From NCBI GenBank assembly GCA_947623455.1, contig OX392543.1, positions 19,218,757 to 19,282,756 of the forward strand: DNA of 64,000 bases, read 5' to 3'. The DNA comes from Mimachlamys varia (Eukaryota; Mollusca; Bivalvia; Pectinida; Pectinidae). Within the stretch, counting starts at the first letter, position 1. Every line of letters begins with the position of its first letter. The notes beneath the pieces were generated by a model. The model ran no database searches. It was not told where the DNA came from and saw only the letters and a list, made by a program, of their open reading frames with translations. Shown here in pieces: positions 52,861-62,646 of this stretch. The position numbers and the translations under genes were made by a program.

Positions 52861-54946
52861 CCAGTTGGACATATTTATAAAAAACAAAGTTATAAGATAT
52901 CTACAATAAATAGATATCTTACATCTAAATATACCGAAATAAACAAACATTAATTAAAAAGTTAAAACGACTGAAATGAGTTTTGAACACACTGAACTCT
53001 ACAGGGAGGGTCAGCTTGTGCAAATGCTTATTGATAGATATGATAATCAATTAATTACGACCTGCTGTTGTGTCCCGTCATAAAGGGGCATGTGTATATA
53101 TGGAACAAAAACAGAACAAACACATGAATCAACGGAGACAATATAGTACTTATCATTCAATTATTTTTCAACTTTTGAAAGAATAAAATAGGAAACAAAA
53201 TGATAACTGTCAACCTTACTGATTTCTTGATTATTTAAACTTTTTAAAACATCCTTTTGTTAGACCCATTGAACACAGACGAACAATGTATGTAGTTCTA
53301 ACAAAATCGTTGAAACATGCGTTTCAATACAACCACATCGAATCAAGTAAAGGGGCAATTAGAAATCAGTCTTATTTATGCAAATAAGTAAAATTATACA
53401 AAGATGCTTTATGAATCAGTGTATTTTGTTTTCATTTCAAATTAATCTTGTTCATTAAGCAATTCACTTCAAAATTTTCAGTTATACCGAATGTTGCAAA
53501 AAATGTTTGTTGGGTCCGTTTTGTTTAAAATTGAGGTTAAATGCATATATACAAAATAATAATATCCTGTCAACAAGAATATCATAGATTTAAGAAGGGT
53601 TACCTAGATGATGAAATCGTTCATTACGAACTTTAATACATTCCTTCAATAAAACATGATTGACTTCAACCAATCAGAAGATAAATGGAAACTTTCATTA
53701 TTAAAACTGATTAATAAAGACGAAACACTGCATTTAGGAAATTTATAGTACAATGATAATCAGTTATTCTGTTAACATGTGTAAATTTTCAAAGATGAAC
53801 ACCCCAGTTGGCCACATTGAAAACAACAATATAAAGTATTTACCATGAATAAAGATAGAAAAATGTCTTAAATCTAAATATACCGCGAAAAAAGAAAAGA
53901 ACAGTATTTAAAGAATTAAAACCGCTGAATAAGTTTTCAGCATGGAACTTTAAACTTTAAATTGAGGGTCAGCTTGTGCACATGTTTATTTACAAATATG
54001 ATAGTCGATAACCTACCGGCTGTTGTCGTAGCCAGTCATAATGGGTCAGGTATATATGAGGAAGAAAAGAAAAGAACAAACACTTAAATCAACATAGACA
54101 ATACAGTACTTATCATTCAATTATTTTTCAACTTTTGAAAGAAGAAAAGAGGAACACAATATTCACTGTAAATCTTATTGATTACTTGATTATCAACCTT
54201 TTGAAAACACCCGTTGGTTAGACCCATTGAACACAGAGGTACAGCATAACAAGTTCTAAGAAAATCGTTGAAACCTGCGTTTCAATTCAACAACAGTGAA
54301 TCAAGTACAGAGGCAATTTTGAAATTAATCTTGCGTATGCAAATTAGGAAAATTATATAAAGATGCTTTATGAATCAGTCTGGTTATGTCATGCTTGGTC
54401 TAGTCGATCAACACAAATATATCGACAAACATATACAAACAGGTTGTCATACAACATTGCAGAATAGTTGATCGTATTTATAGGAAACTTTGTTATTCTA
54501 GTCAAGGAAAGAAGAAAAGTGGTGTGTCTTGAAGTAATTAAATCATAAAAGTTAAAGCAGCCTTATCCTATATGACAATGCTTTATGATTTTTTCTTCCC
54601 CGTTTGACTTCAAAGTAATCTTTTTTATTTAGCAATTCACTGCAAAATGATCATCCGTCAGATCCGTTTTATTTAAAAGTAAAGTTTAATGCATATATAT
54701 ACCAAAAATAATATCCTGTCAACAAAAATATCATAGATTGAAGAAGGGTTATCTAGATGATGAAGTCGTTCAGTGCGAGATTTAATGAATTCCTTCGATA
54801 GAATATGTTTTACTTCAACCAATCAGATTAGAGGATAAAGGGAAATAATTATTTCACTAGAAATGGTCAATAAGAACGACGCATTTGATTTAGGCGATAT
54901 ATAGTACGAGGATAATCAGTTATTCTGTTAACATTTGTAAATTTAA

Positions 54947-55137
54947 CCCTCTAGTGCCCTATGTCTCATATATGATACATTCTAAAAACAGAACGTTACA
55001 AGGTTTGAAACATAACTGCAGTTGTTTCTTTTTGTACACAAAATTTTAAAGTTATGTTGTTGTCTACATTTTTTAGTTTCACATTTTCCTAGCTCTACTC
55101 AAAGGCTGGTTACAACCATAACAAAATGGCTCCCCCC
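54947..55137 (+). mobile_element. Foreign insert, possible one-ended piggyBac-type fragment
   Basis: About 190 bp unlike any satellite unit interrupts the conserved 'AAATTTAAAGAAATGAAC' block. Its left end follows TTAA (54943-54946) and starts CCCTCTAGTGCCC. TTAA targets and CCC-starting ends are known for piggyBac-family elements. At the right edge ('CTCCCCCCATG') the satellite resumes with 'AAGACCGCAATTAGCC', with no GGG-TTAA end and a few satellite bases missing. The right end may be lost, or the piggyBac reading may be wrong. There is no coding content. Confidence 0.4.
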
Positions 55138-55377
55138 ATGAAGACCGCAATTAGCCATATTGATAAAAAACAAAGTTATATGATATTTACCGTGTCAAAC
55201 AATACGAATATATTTACATCTAAATATACGGAAATAAAGAAACATTATTTTAAACAATTAAAACGACTTATCTATGTTTTGAACACGGAATTATACAGGG
55301 AGGGTCAGCTTGTGCCAATTATCATTGATAAATATGATAATCAATTACTTACAATCTGTTTTTGTATCCAGTCATAA
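55126..55377 (+). other. 83-aa open frame spanning the insert and a C-like unit
   Basis: The ATG lies in the foreign insert and the remaining frame is satellite. Its first half is similar to the D-type frame (M-K-T-A-I-S-H-I-D-K-K, then I-F-T). After 'TACAGGGAGGG' it runs in a different frame from the conserved 40-codon block. In the conserved frame the same unit stays open past the usual stop, where TGA is changed to CGA. A chance frame is the simplest explanation. Confidence 0.12.
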
Positions 55378-56191
55378 AGGGGCAGGTGTATATAGGCAAC
55401 AAAAGAAAGGAACAAACACACGAATCAACGTAGACAATACAGTACTTATCATTCAATTATGTTTCAACTTTTGAAAGAATAAAATAGGAAACAAAATTAT
55501 AACTGTAGACCTTATTGATAACTTGATAATCCACCTTTTGAAAACATCCTTTTGTTAGACCCATTGGACACATATGAACAGTGTATGTACATGTAGTTGT
55601 GAAAAAAATCGTGTCAATATTATCTTACTGAATCACGTACAGAGGCAATTTGAAATCAGCCTTGCTTATACAAACTAGTAAAATTATATAAAGATGCTTT
55701 ATGAATCAGTCTGGATATATAACGTTTTATCATAGACGAAAAGTCGTGTGCCTTCAATTCATTAAATAATAGAAGTTATAGCAGCCTTTCTATTTAAGAT
55801 GCTTCTCTGTTCATTCCTGATAAAAACAACTCAGTTACATTAACCTATATGATAATACTTAATCAACTGTTCTTCCCTATTTGACTTCAAATTAATCTTG
55901 TTCATTAAGCAATTTGCTGCAAAATGTTTAGTTATACCGAATGTTGCATAAAATGTTTGTTGGATCCGTTTTTTTAAAAATGAGGTTAAATGCATATATA
56001 CAAAATAATAATATCCTGTCAACAAGAATATCATAGATTCAAGAAGGGTTACCTAGATGATTACGACTTTAAATACAATCCTTCAATCAAACATGGTTGA
56101 CCTCAACCAATCAGATGAAAAAAGAAAACATTCATTTCACTAAATCTGATTGATAAAGACGAAAGACTTCCTTTAGGCAATTTATAGTACA

Positions 56192-56485
56192 ATGATAATC
56201 AGTTATTCTGTTAACTTATGTAAATTTTCAAAGATGAACACCTCAGTTGGCCATATTGAAAAACAACAATTTAAGATATTTACCATGAACGAAAATAAAA
56301 AATGTCTTAAATCTAAATATACCGCGAAAAAAAAGAAAACAACAGCATTTAAGGAATTAAAACGACTGAATAAGATTTCAACGCGGAACTTTAAATTGAG
56401 GGTCAGCTTGTGCAAATGTTTACTTATCAATATGATAGACAATAACTTACCGGCTGTTGTCGTAGTCAGTCATAAAGGGTCATGA
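56192..56485 (+). other. 97-aa open frame in the outermost D-type unit
   Basis: ATG at 56192, TGA at 56483-56485. It starts M-I-I-S-Y-S-V-N-L-C-K-F and spans the unit boundary, then runs through the lysine-rich stretch into R-V-S-L-C-K-C and V-V-V-V-S-H-K-G-S. The stop arises from 'GGGTCATGAG' where other D units read GGGTCAGGTG; without it the frame would continue to T-N-T-TAA. Related shorter frames lie at 29961-30164 (67 aa). The frame is longest at the old edge of the array and broken in the homogenised core, which fits decay of an ancestral frame but does not prove it. Confidence 0.22.
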
Positions 56486-56876
56486 GTATATGAGGAAGAA
56501 AAGAAAATAACAAACACTTAAATCAACATAGACAATACAGTACTTATCATTCAATTATTTTTCAACTTTTGAAAGAAGAAAAGAGGAACACAATATTCAC
56601 TGTAAACCTTATTGATTACTTGGTTATCAACCTTTTGAAAACACCCGTTGATTAGACCAATTGAACACAGACGTACAGTATAACTAGTTAATCGTTGAAA
56701 CCTACGTTTCTATTCAACAACAGTGAATCAAGTACAGAGGCAATTTTGAAATTAATCTTGAGTATGCAAAGTAGGAAAATTATATAAAGATGCTTTATGA
56801 ATCAGTTTGGATATGTCTTGCTTGCTCTAGTCGATGAACACAAAACTTTCGACAAACATATACAAACATGTTGTCA
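56243..56876. repeat. Terminal partial satellite unit at the array edge
   Basis: A D-type unit that stops after about 634 bp, inside 'AAACATGTTGTC', where core units continue 'ATACAACATTGCAG'. The next bases, 'AATAGACAGAAACCC', already belong to the 35-bp minisatellite. There is no spacer and no visible mobile element at the switch. Confidence 0.85.
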
Positions 56877-57301
56877 ATAGACAGAAACCCTTACCCGGCA
56901 CCAAGTATTTCATAACCAGAAACCGATACCCGGTACCTTGCATCCTATAATCAGAAACCCATACCCGGTACCTTGCATCCTATAACCAGAAACCCTTACC
57001 CGGTACCAAGTATTTCATAATCAGAAACCCGTGCCCTGTACCTTGTTTCCTATAATCAGAAACCCGTACCCGGTTTTTTGTATCCTTTAACCAGAAATCC
57101 ACACCCTGTATCTTGTATCCTATAACCAGACACCGTACTCGGTACCTTGTATCCTATAACCAGAAACCCATACATAGTACATTGTATCCTATAACCAGAA
57201 CAGAAACACGTACACAGTATCTAGCATCCTATAACCAGAAACCCGTACCAGGCACCTTGTATCCTATAACCAGAAACTCGTACCTAGTACCTAGTATCCT
57301 T

Positions 57302-57800
57302 TAACCAAAAACCCGTGTCCGGTACCTAGGATCCTATAGCCAGAAACCCGTACCAGGCACCTAGTATCCTATAACCAGAAACCCTTACCCGGTACCTAGT
57401 ATCCTATAACCAAAAACCCGTACCCGGTAACAAGTATCCTTTAACAGGAAACCAGTTCCCTGTACCTTGCATCCTATAACCAGAAACCAGTACCCGATAA
57501 CAAGGATCCTTTAACAGGAAACTCGTACCCAGCACCATGTATTCTATAACCAGAAACCCTTACCCCGTACCAAGTATTTTATAACCACAATTCGATACTC
57601 GGTACCTAGTATCCTATAACAAAAAAACCCGTGTCTGGTACCTAGGATCCTATAGCCAGAAACCCGTACTCGGTACCTTGTATCCTATAACCAGAAACCC
57701 GTACCCGGTAACTTGTATTCTATAACCAGAAACCCTTATCCCGCACCAAGTATTTCATAACCACAAACCGATACCCGGTACCTTGCATCCTATAACCAGA
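57302..57800. repeat. Minisatellite block repeated at 58844-59342
   Basis: About 500 bp with the same series of unit sub-types as 58844-59342 at a constant offset of 1542 bp (44 units plus 2 bp). Shared oddities include 'GTATTTTATAACCACAATTC' and 'CAAAAAAACCCGTGTCTGG'. A few substitutions separate the copies, for example TATTCTATAACC near 57541 against TATTATATAACC near 59083. They diverge after 'CTTGCATCCTATAACCAG'. Confidence 0.85.
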
Positions 57801-58098
57801 AATCCGTGTCCGGTATCTAGTATCCTATAACAAAAAAAACCCGTACCCGGTATCTAGTATCCTATAACCAGAAACCCGTACCCGATAACAAGGATCCTTT
57901 AACAGGAAACTCGTAACCAGTACCATGTATTCTTTAACTAAAAACCCTTACCCGGAACCAATGATCCTATAACTAGAAACCCGTACCCGGAACCAATGAT
58001 CCTATAACTAGAAACCTGTACCCGGTACCTTGTATCCTATAACCAGAAACTCGTACCCAGTACCTAGTATCCTATAACCAAAAACCCGTGTCTGGTAC

Positions 58099-58413
58099 CA
58101 AGGATCCTATAGCCAGAAACCCGTACCCGGTACTTTGTATCCTATAACCAGAAACTCGTACCCAGTACCTAGTATCTTATAACCAAAAACCCGTGTCTGG
58201 TACCAAGGATCCTATAGCCAGAAACCCGTACCCAGTACCTTGTATCCTATAACCAGAAACTCGTACCCAGTACCTAGTATCTTATAACCAAAAACCCGTG
58301 TCTGGTACCAAGGATCCTATAGCCAGAAACCCGTACCCGGTACCTTGTATCCTATAACCAGAAACTCGTACCCAGTACCTAGTATCTTATAACCAAAAAC
58401 CCGTGTCTGGTAC
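58099..58413. repeat. Three-unit (105-bp) higher-order minisatellite repeat
   Basis: Three tandem copies start at 58099, 58204 and 58309, each with the sub-type order 'CAAGGATCCTATAGCC', 'TGTATCCTATAACC', 'TAGTATCTTATAACC'. A fourth register at 58414 changes to CAATGATCC. A related 105-bp pattern starts near 61194. Confidence 0.88.
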
Positions 58414-59460
58414 CAATGATCCTATAACCAGAAACCCGTACCCGGAACCAATGATCCTATAACCAGAAACCCGTACCCGATAACAAGGATCCTTTAACAG
58501 GAAACCAGTACCCTGTACCTTGTATCCTATAACCAGAAATCCGTACCCGGTATCTAGTATCCTTAACCAGAAACCCGTGTCCGGTACCAAGTATTCTATA
58601 ACCAGAAACCCTTACCCGATACCTTGTATCCTATAATCAGAAACCCGTACCGGGAACAAATGATCATATAACTAGAAACCCGTACCCGGTACCAATGATC
58701 CTATAACTATAAACCCGTACCCTGTACCTTGTATCCTATAACCAAAAACCCGTACCCGGTACCTAGGATCCTATAGCCAGAAACCCGTACCCGGTTTCTA
58801 GTATCCTATAACAAGAAACCCGTACCCGATACCTTGTATCCCATAACCAAAAACCCGTGTCCGGTACCTAGGATCCTATAGCCAGAAACCCGTACCAGGC
58901 ACCTAGTATCCTATAACAAGAAACCCTTACCCGGTACCTAGTATCCTATAACCAAAAACCCGTACCCGGTAACAAGTATCCTTTAACAGGAAACCAGTTC
59001 CCTGTACCTTGCATCCTATAACCAGAAATCAGTACCCGATAACAAGGATCCTTTAACAGGAAACTCGTACCCAGCACCATGTATTATATAACCAGAAACC
59101 CTTACCCCGTACCAAGTATTTTATAACCACAATTCGATACTCGGTACCTAGTATCCTATAACAAAAAAACCCGTGTCTGGTACCTAGGATCCTATAGCCA
59201 GAAACCCGTACTCGGTACCTTGTATCCTATAACCAGAAACCCGTACCCGGTACCTTGTATTCTATAACCAGAAACCCTTATCCCGCACCAAGTATTTCAT
59301 AACCACAAACCGATACCCGGTACCTTGCATCCTATAACCAGAAACCCGTATCCGGTACCAAGTATTTCATAATCAGAAACCCGTACCCGGTTTTTTGTAT
59401 CCTTTAACCAGAAATCCGCACCCTGTACCTTGTATCCTATAACCAGAAATCCGTGTCCGG

Positions 59461-60055
59461 AACCAATGATCCTATAACTAGAAACCCGTACCCTGTACCT
59501 TGTATCCTATAACCAAAAACCCGTACCAGGTACCTTGTATCCTATAACCAGAAACCCGTACCCGGTTTCTAGTAACCTATAACAAGAAACCCGTACCCGG
59601 AACCAATGATCCTATAACTAGAAACCCGTACCCTGTACCTTGTATCCTATAACCAAAAACCCGTACCAGGTACCTTGTATCCTATAACCAGAAACCCGTA
59701 CCCGGTTTCTAGTATCCTATAACAAGAAACCCGTACCCGGAACCAATGATCCTATAACTAGAAACCCGTACCCTGTACCTTGTATCCTATAACCAAAAAC
59801 CCGTACCAGGTACCTTGTATCCTATAACAAGAAACCCGTACCCGGAACCAATGATCCTATAACTAGAAACCCGTACCCTGTACCTTGTATCCTATAACCA
59901 GAAACCCGTACCCGATACCTTGTATCCTATAACCAGAAACCCGTACCCGGAACCAATGATCCTATAACTAGAAACCCGTACCCTGTACCTTGTATCCTAT
60001 AACCAAAAACCCGTACCCGGTACCTAGGATCCTATAGCCAGAAACCCGTACCCGG
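59461..60055. repeat. Minisatellite higher-order repeats of 140 and 105 bp
   Basis: The marker unit 'AACCAATGATCCTATAACTA' starts at 59461, 59601, 59741, 59846 and 59951, so the spacing is 140, 140, 105 and 105 bp (4, 4, 3 and 3 units). The change from four to three units is the loss of one 35-bp unit ('CAGAAACCCGTACCCGG' with 'TTTCTAG'). Confidence 0.88.
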
Positions 60056-60436
60056 TTTCTAGTATCCTATAACCAGAAACCCGTACCCGATACCTTGTAT
60101 CCTATAACCAAAAACCCGTGTCTGGTACCTAGGATCCTATAGCCAGAAACCCGTACCCGGTTTCTAGTATCCTATAACCAGAAATCCGTACCCGATAACA
60201 AGGATCCTTTAACAGGAAACCCGTACCCTGTACCTTGTATCCTATAACCAGAAATCCGTACCCGATAACAAGGATTCTTTAACAGGAAACTCGTACCCAG
60301 TACCATGTATTCTTTAACTAACAAGAGGCCCAATGGGGCTGCATCGCTCACCTGGTATCAATCTCTGACTCATATTATAGTGTAACCCTAAAGTCCCCTA
60401 AAATCTTTCACTGTAAGACATTTAGAAGAACATGTT

Positions 60437-60972
60437 AAGATTTAAACATATTTTACCCCTGTGACCTTATAAGAAAACATTATTTTCATTTTCAAATTTT
60501 GTTTGGCTTCATCCCAGGATGCTACCAGCCAAATATCATGTCTCTAGGCATTTGGGTTTAACAGAAGAAGTCGCTCAAAGTTTTTAACCGATTTGACCAC
60601 TGTGACCTTGAATATAGGTCAAGCTCATTTCTTTTCGCAAACTTTGTTGAGCTTCATCCAAGGAACCTTTCAGCCAAAAATCATGCTTCTAGGGCTTTTG
60701 GTATTTCAAAAGAAATCGTTTAAAGGTTTTAACAGATTTAACCTCACTGTGACCTTGAATATAAGTCTAGGTCATTTCTTTTCGCAAACTTTATTCGGCT
60801 TCATCCGAGGAAGCTACTGGTCAAATATGAGGTCTCTATGCCTGAGGGTATTTTAGAAGAAGTTGTTTGAAGGTTTCGACATTTTTGACCCCTGTGACTC
60901 CTTCCAAGTAAGCCACCAGCCAAATTTCATGTTACTAGGCCTTTCGGTATTTTAGAAAAAGTCGTTTAAAGG
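60437..60972. repeat. Four internal 145-bp repeats in the mobile element
   Basis: Approximate repeats are 60437-60580, 60581-60726, 60727-60871 and a shortened 60872-60972. Each has 'CTGTGACCTT', then 'GGCTTCATCC', 'GCCAAATATCATG', 'CTAGGCCTTT' and 'AGAAGTCGTTTAAAGG' in that order, with many substitutions. The 87-aa frame at 60593-60856 crosses two of them and is repeat read-through. Confidence 0.8.
60603..60611 (-). promoter_or_regulatory. Nuclear-receptor-like half-site TCAAGGTCA
   Basis: TGACCTTGA on the plus strand reads TCAAGGTCA on the minus strand, the extended half-site bound by ERR/SF-1-type receptors. A second identical site is at 60750-60758 in the next internal repeat. A motif match only; nothing here shows binding. 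Confidence 0.25.
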
Positions 60973-60980
60973 GAAAAGTT

Positions 60981-61020
60981 GACGGACGCAGGACGGACGG
61001 ACGGACGGACGACGGACGCT
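60981..61020. repeat. GACGGACG microsatellite in the mobile element
   Basis: A run of GACG/GGAC words (GACGGACGCAGGACGGACGG and onward) just inside the right end. Such runs are typical of this kind of element and vary in length between copies. Confidence 0.85.
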
Positions 61021-61885
61021 GCACCATCACATTCAATGGGCGCCTCTTCTTCGGGCCAGGTGAGCTAAAAACCCTTACCCGGTACCTTGTATCCTATAAC
61101 CAGAAACCCGTACCCGGTACCAAGGATCCTATAGCCAGAAATCCGTACCCGGTACTTTGTATCCTATAACCAAAAACCTTTATCCGGTACCAAGGATCCT
61201 ATAGCCAGAAACCCGTACCCGGTACTTTGTATCCTATAACCAGAAACTCGTACCCAGTACCTAGTATCCTATAACCAAAAACCTGTGTCCGGTACCAAGG
61301 ATCCTATAGCCAGAAACCCGTACCCGGTACTTTGTATCCTATAACCAGAAACTCGTACCCAGTACCTAGTATCCTATAACCAAAAACCCGTGTTCGGTAA
61401 CAAGGATCCTATAGCCAGAAACCCATACCCGGTTTCTAGTATCCTATAACCAGAAACCCGTACCCGATAACAAGGATCCTTTAACAGGAAACCAGTACCC
61501 TGTACCTTGTATCCTATAACCAGAAAACCGTACCCGGTGTCTAGTATCCTTAACCAGAAACCCGTGTCCGGTACAAAGTATTCTATAGCCAGAAACCCTA
61601 ACCCGATACCTTGTATCCTATAACCAGAAACTCGTTCCCAGTACCTAGTATCATATAACCAAAAACCCGTGCCCGGTACCAAGGAACCAATAGCCAAAAA
61701 CCCGTGTCCGGTAATTAGGATCCTATAGCCAGAAATCTGTACCCGGTTTCTAGTATCCTATAACCAGAAACCAGTACCCGATAACAAGGATCCTTTAACA
61801 GGAAACCCGTACCCTGTACCTTGTATCCTATAACCAGAAATCCGTACCCGATATCTAGTATCCTTAAGCAGAAACCCGTGTCCGG

Positions 61886-62646
61886 TACCAAGTATTCTTT
61901 AACTATAAACCCTTACCCTGTACTTTGTATCCTATAACCAGAAACCAGTACTCGATAACAAGGATCCTTTAACAGGAAACTCGTACCCAGTACCATGTAT
62001 TCTATAACCAAAAACCCGTGTCCAGTACCTAGGATCCTATAACCAGAAACCCGTACCCAGGACCATGTATTCTATAACCAGAAACCCTTACCCCGTACCA
62101 AGTATTTTATAACCACAATTCGATACTCGGTACCTAGTATCCTATAACAAAAAAACCCGTGTCCGGTACCTAGGATCCAATAGCCAGAAACCCGTACCCG
62201 GTACCTAATACCCTATAACCAAAAACCCGTACCCGGTAACAAGTATCGTTTAACAGGAAACCAGTACCCTGTACCTTGCATCCTATAACCAGAAAATCGT
62301 ACCCAGAACCTAGCATCCTATAACAAGAAACCCGTACCCGGTACCAAGTATTCTTTAACTAGAAACCCTTACCCTGTACTTTGTATCCTATAACCAGAAA
62401 CCAGTACCCGATAACAAGGATCCTTTAACAGGAAACTCGTACCCAGTACCATGTATTCTATAACCAAAAACCCGTGTCCAGTACCTAGGATCCTATAACC
62501 AGAAACCCCTACCCTGTACCATGTATTCTATAACCAGAAACCCTTACCCCGTACCAAGTATTTTATAACCACAATTCGATACTCGGTACCTTGTATCCTA
62601 TAACAAAAAAACCCGTGTCCGGTACCTAGGATCCTATAGCCAGAAA
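61886..62646. repeat. Minisatellite block pair, offset 456 bp
   Basis: About 300 bp from 61886 is repeated from 62342 at an offset of 456 bp (13 units plus 1). Landmarks are 'AGTATTCTTTAACTA' at 61891 and 62347, 'TACTTTGTATCC' at 61921 and 62377, and 'AGTATTTTATAACC' at 62101 and 62557. Confidence 0.82.

Larger units (their letters stand above)
52861..56242. repeat. Diverged satellite units near the array edge
   Basis: 52861-53803 (943 bp) carries the same roughly 270-bp deletion as 43002-43954 ('CAGTGTATTTTGTTTTC' at about 53417). 53804-55146 is D-like in its first half, B-like in its second half, and contains the foreign insert 54947-55137. 55147-56242 (1096 bp) is C-like with the shortened 'TTTTATCATAGACGAAAAG' middle also seen near 44590. 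Its end near 56060 has lost about 15 bp ('GATGATTACGACTTTAAATAC'). Confidence 0.75.
1..56876. repeat. AT-rich satellite array with 0.7-1.22 kb monomers
   Basis: About 50 head-to-tail units, all in one orientation, fill this region and run off the left edge of the window. I set the unit start at the conserved block 'TCAGTTGGCCA' (variants TCAGTATGACA, TAAGTTGGACA, GCAGTTGGCCA). Full-length units are about 1215-1225 bp. A units (1018-1027 bp) lack about 196 bp from the middle, and B units (698 bp) carry two internal deletions. The units have no long ORF, no RNA gene and no recognisable transposase. The core (1 to about 42 kb) is homogeneous and the right arm (42.3-56.9 kb) is degenerate, the usual picture of satellite homogenisation by unequal exchange. 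Whether it is centromeric, heterochromatic or dispersed cannot be read from the sequence. Confidence 0.95.
56881..60320. repeat. 35-bp minisatellite, left part
   Basis: About 98 tandem units of 35 bp (35-36 with small indels). The core is 'CCTATAACCAGAAACCC' followed by 'GTACCCGGTACC' and a variable TTG/TAG/AAG linker to the next TATCC. By hand count the consensus has 17 G+C of 35, mostly C on this strand, in sharp contrast to the neighbouring AT-rich satellite. Units form sub-types, for example 'ACAAGGATCCTTTAACAGG' and 'AACCAATGATCCTATAACTAG', that recur in fixed order. There is no start- or stop-bounded ORF of credible size. The minus-strand reading frames repeat every 105 bp only because 35 is not a multiple of 3. 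Confidence 0.95.
60321..61065. mobile_element. Non-autonomous DNA element, 745 bp, flanked by TA
   Basis: The element starts ACAAGAGGCCCAATGGGG and ends GGGCCAGGTGAGC, with TA directly on both sides (60319-60320 and 61066-61067). Removing it and one TA restores 'TTCTTTAACTAAAAACCC', which is exactly the uninterrupted repeat at about 57930-57950, so the boundaries are well supported. Inverted pairs near the ends are GCTCACCTGG (60346-60355) with CCAGGTGAGC (61056-61065), but the outermost bases are not a perfect inverted repeat. Inside are about four diverged 145-bp repeats and a GACGGACG run. There is no transposase. The end sequence resembles a family common in bivalves; this is from memory. 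Confidence 0.82.

Noticed and set aside
56203..56442. 79-aa minus-strand ORF, and the related 74-aa one at 29972-30196
   Set aside because: Antisense to the plus-strand open frame in D units. F- and L-rich composition is what K- and N-rich AT-biased sequence gives on the other strand. It is closed in most other D units.
1..56876. CRISPR-like array
   Set aside because: Units are 0.7-1.2 kb with no short repeat and unique spacer pattern, and the sequence is eukaryotic in character.
57113..57304. 63-aa plus-strand ORF of Y-N-Q-K-P type repeats
   Set aside because: Minisatellite read-through on the other strand; open only where units lack a stop by chance.
60593..60856. 87-aa ORF inside the mobile element
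   Set aside because: Crosses two internal 145-bp repeats that are themselves non-coding, with no transposase motif and no similarity between the two repeat halves beyond DNA homology.
61374..61697. 107-aa minus-strand ORF, with similar ones at 58387-58590 and 62914-63135
   Set aside because: They are read-through of the 35-bp minisatellite. The peptide repeats with 35 residues per three units and shifts frame freely between copies, with no independent start context.
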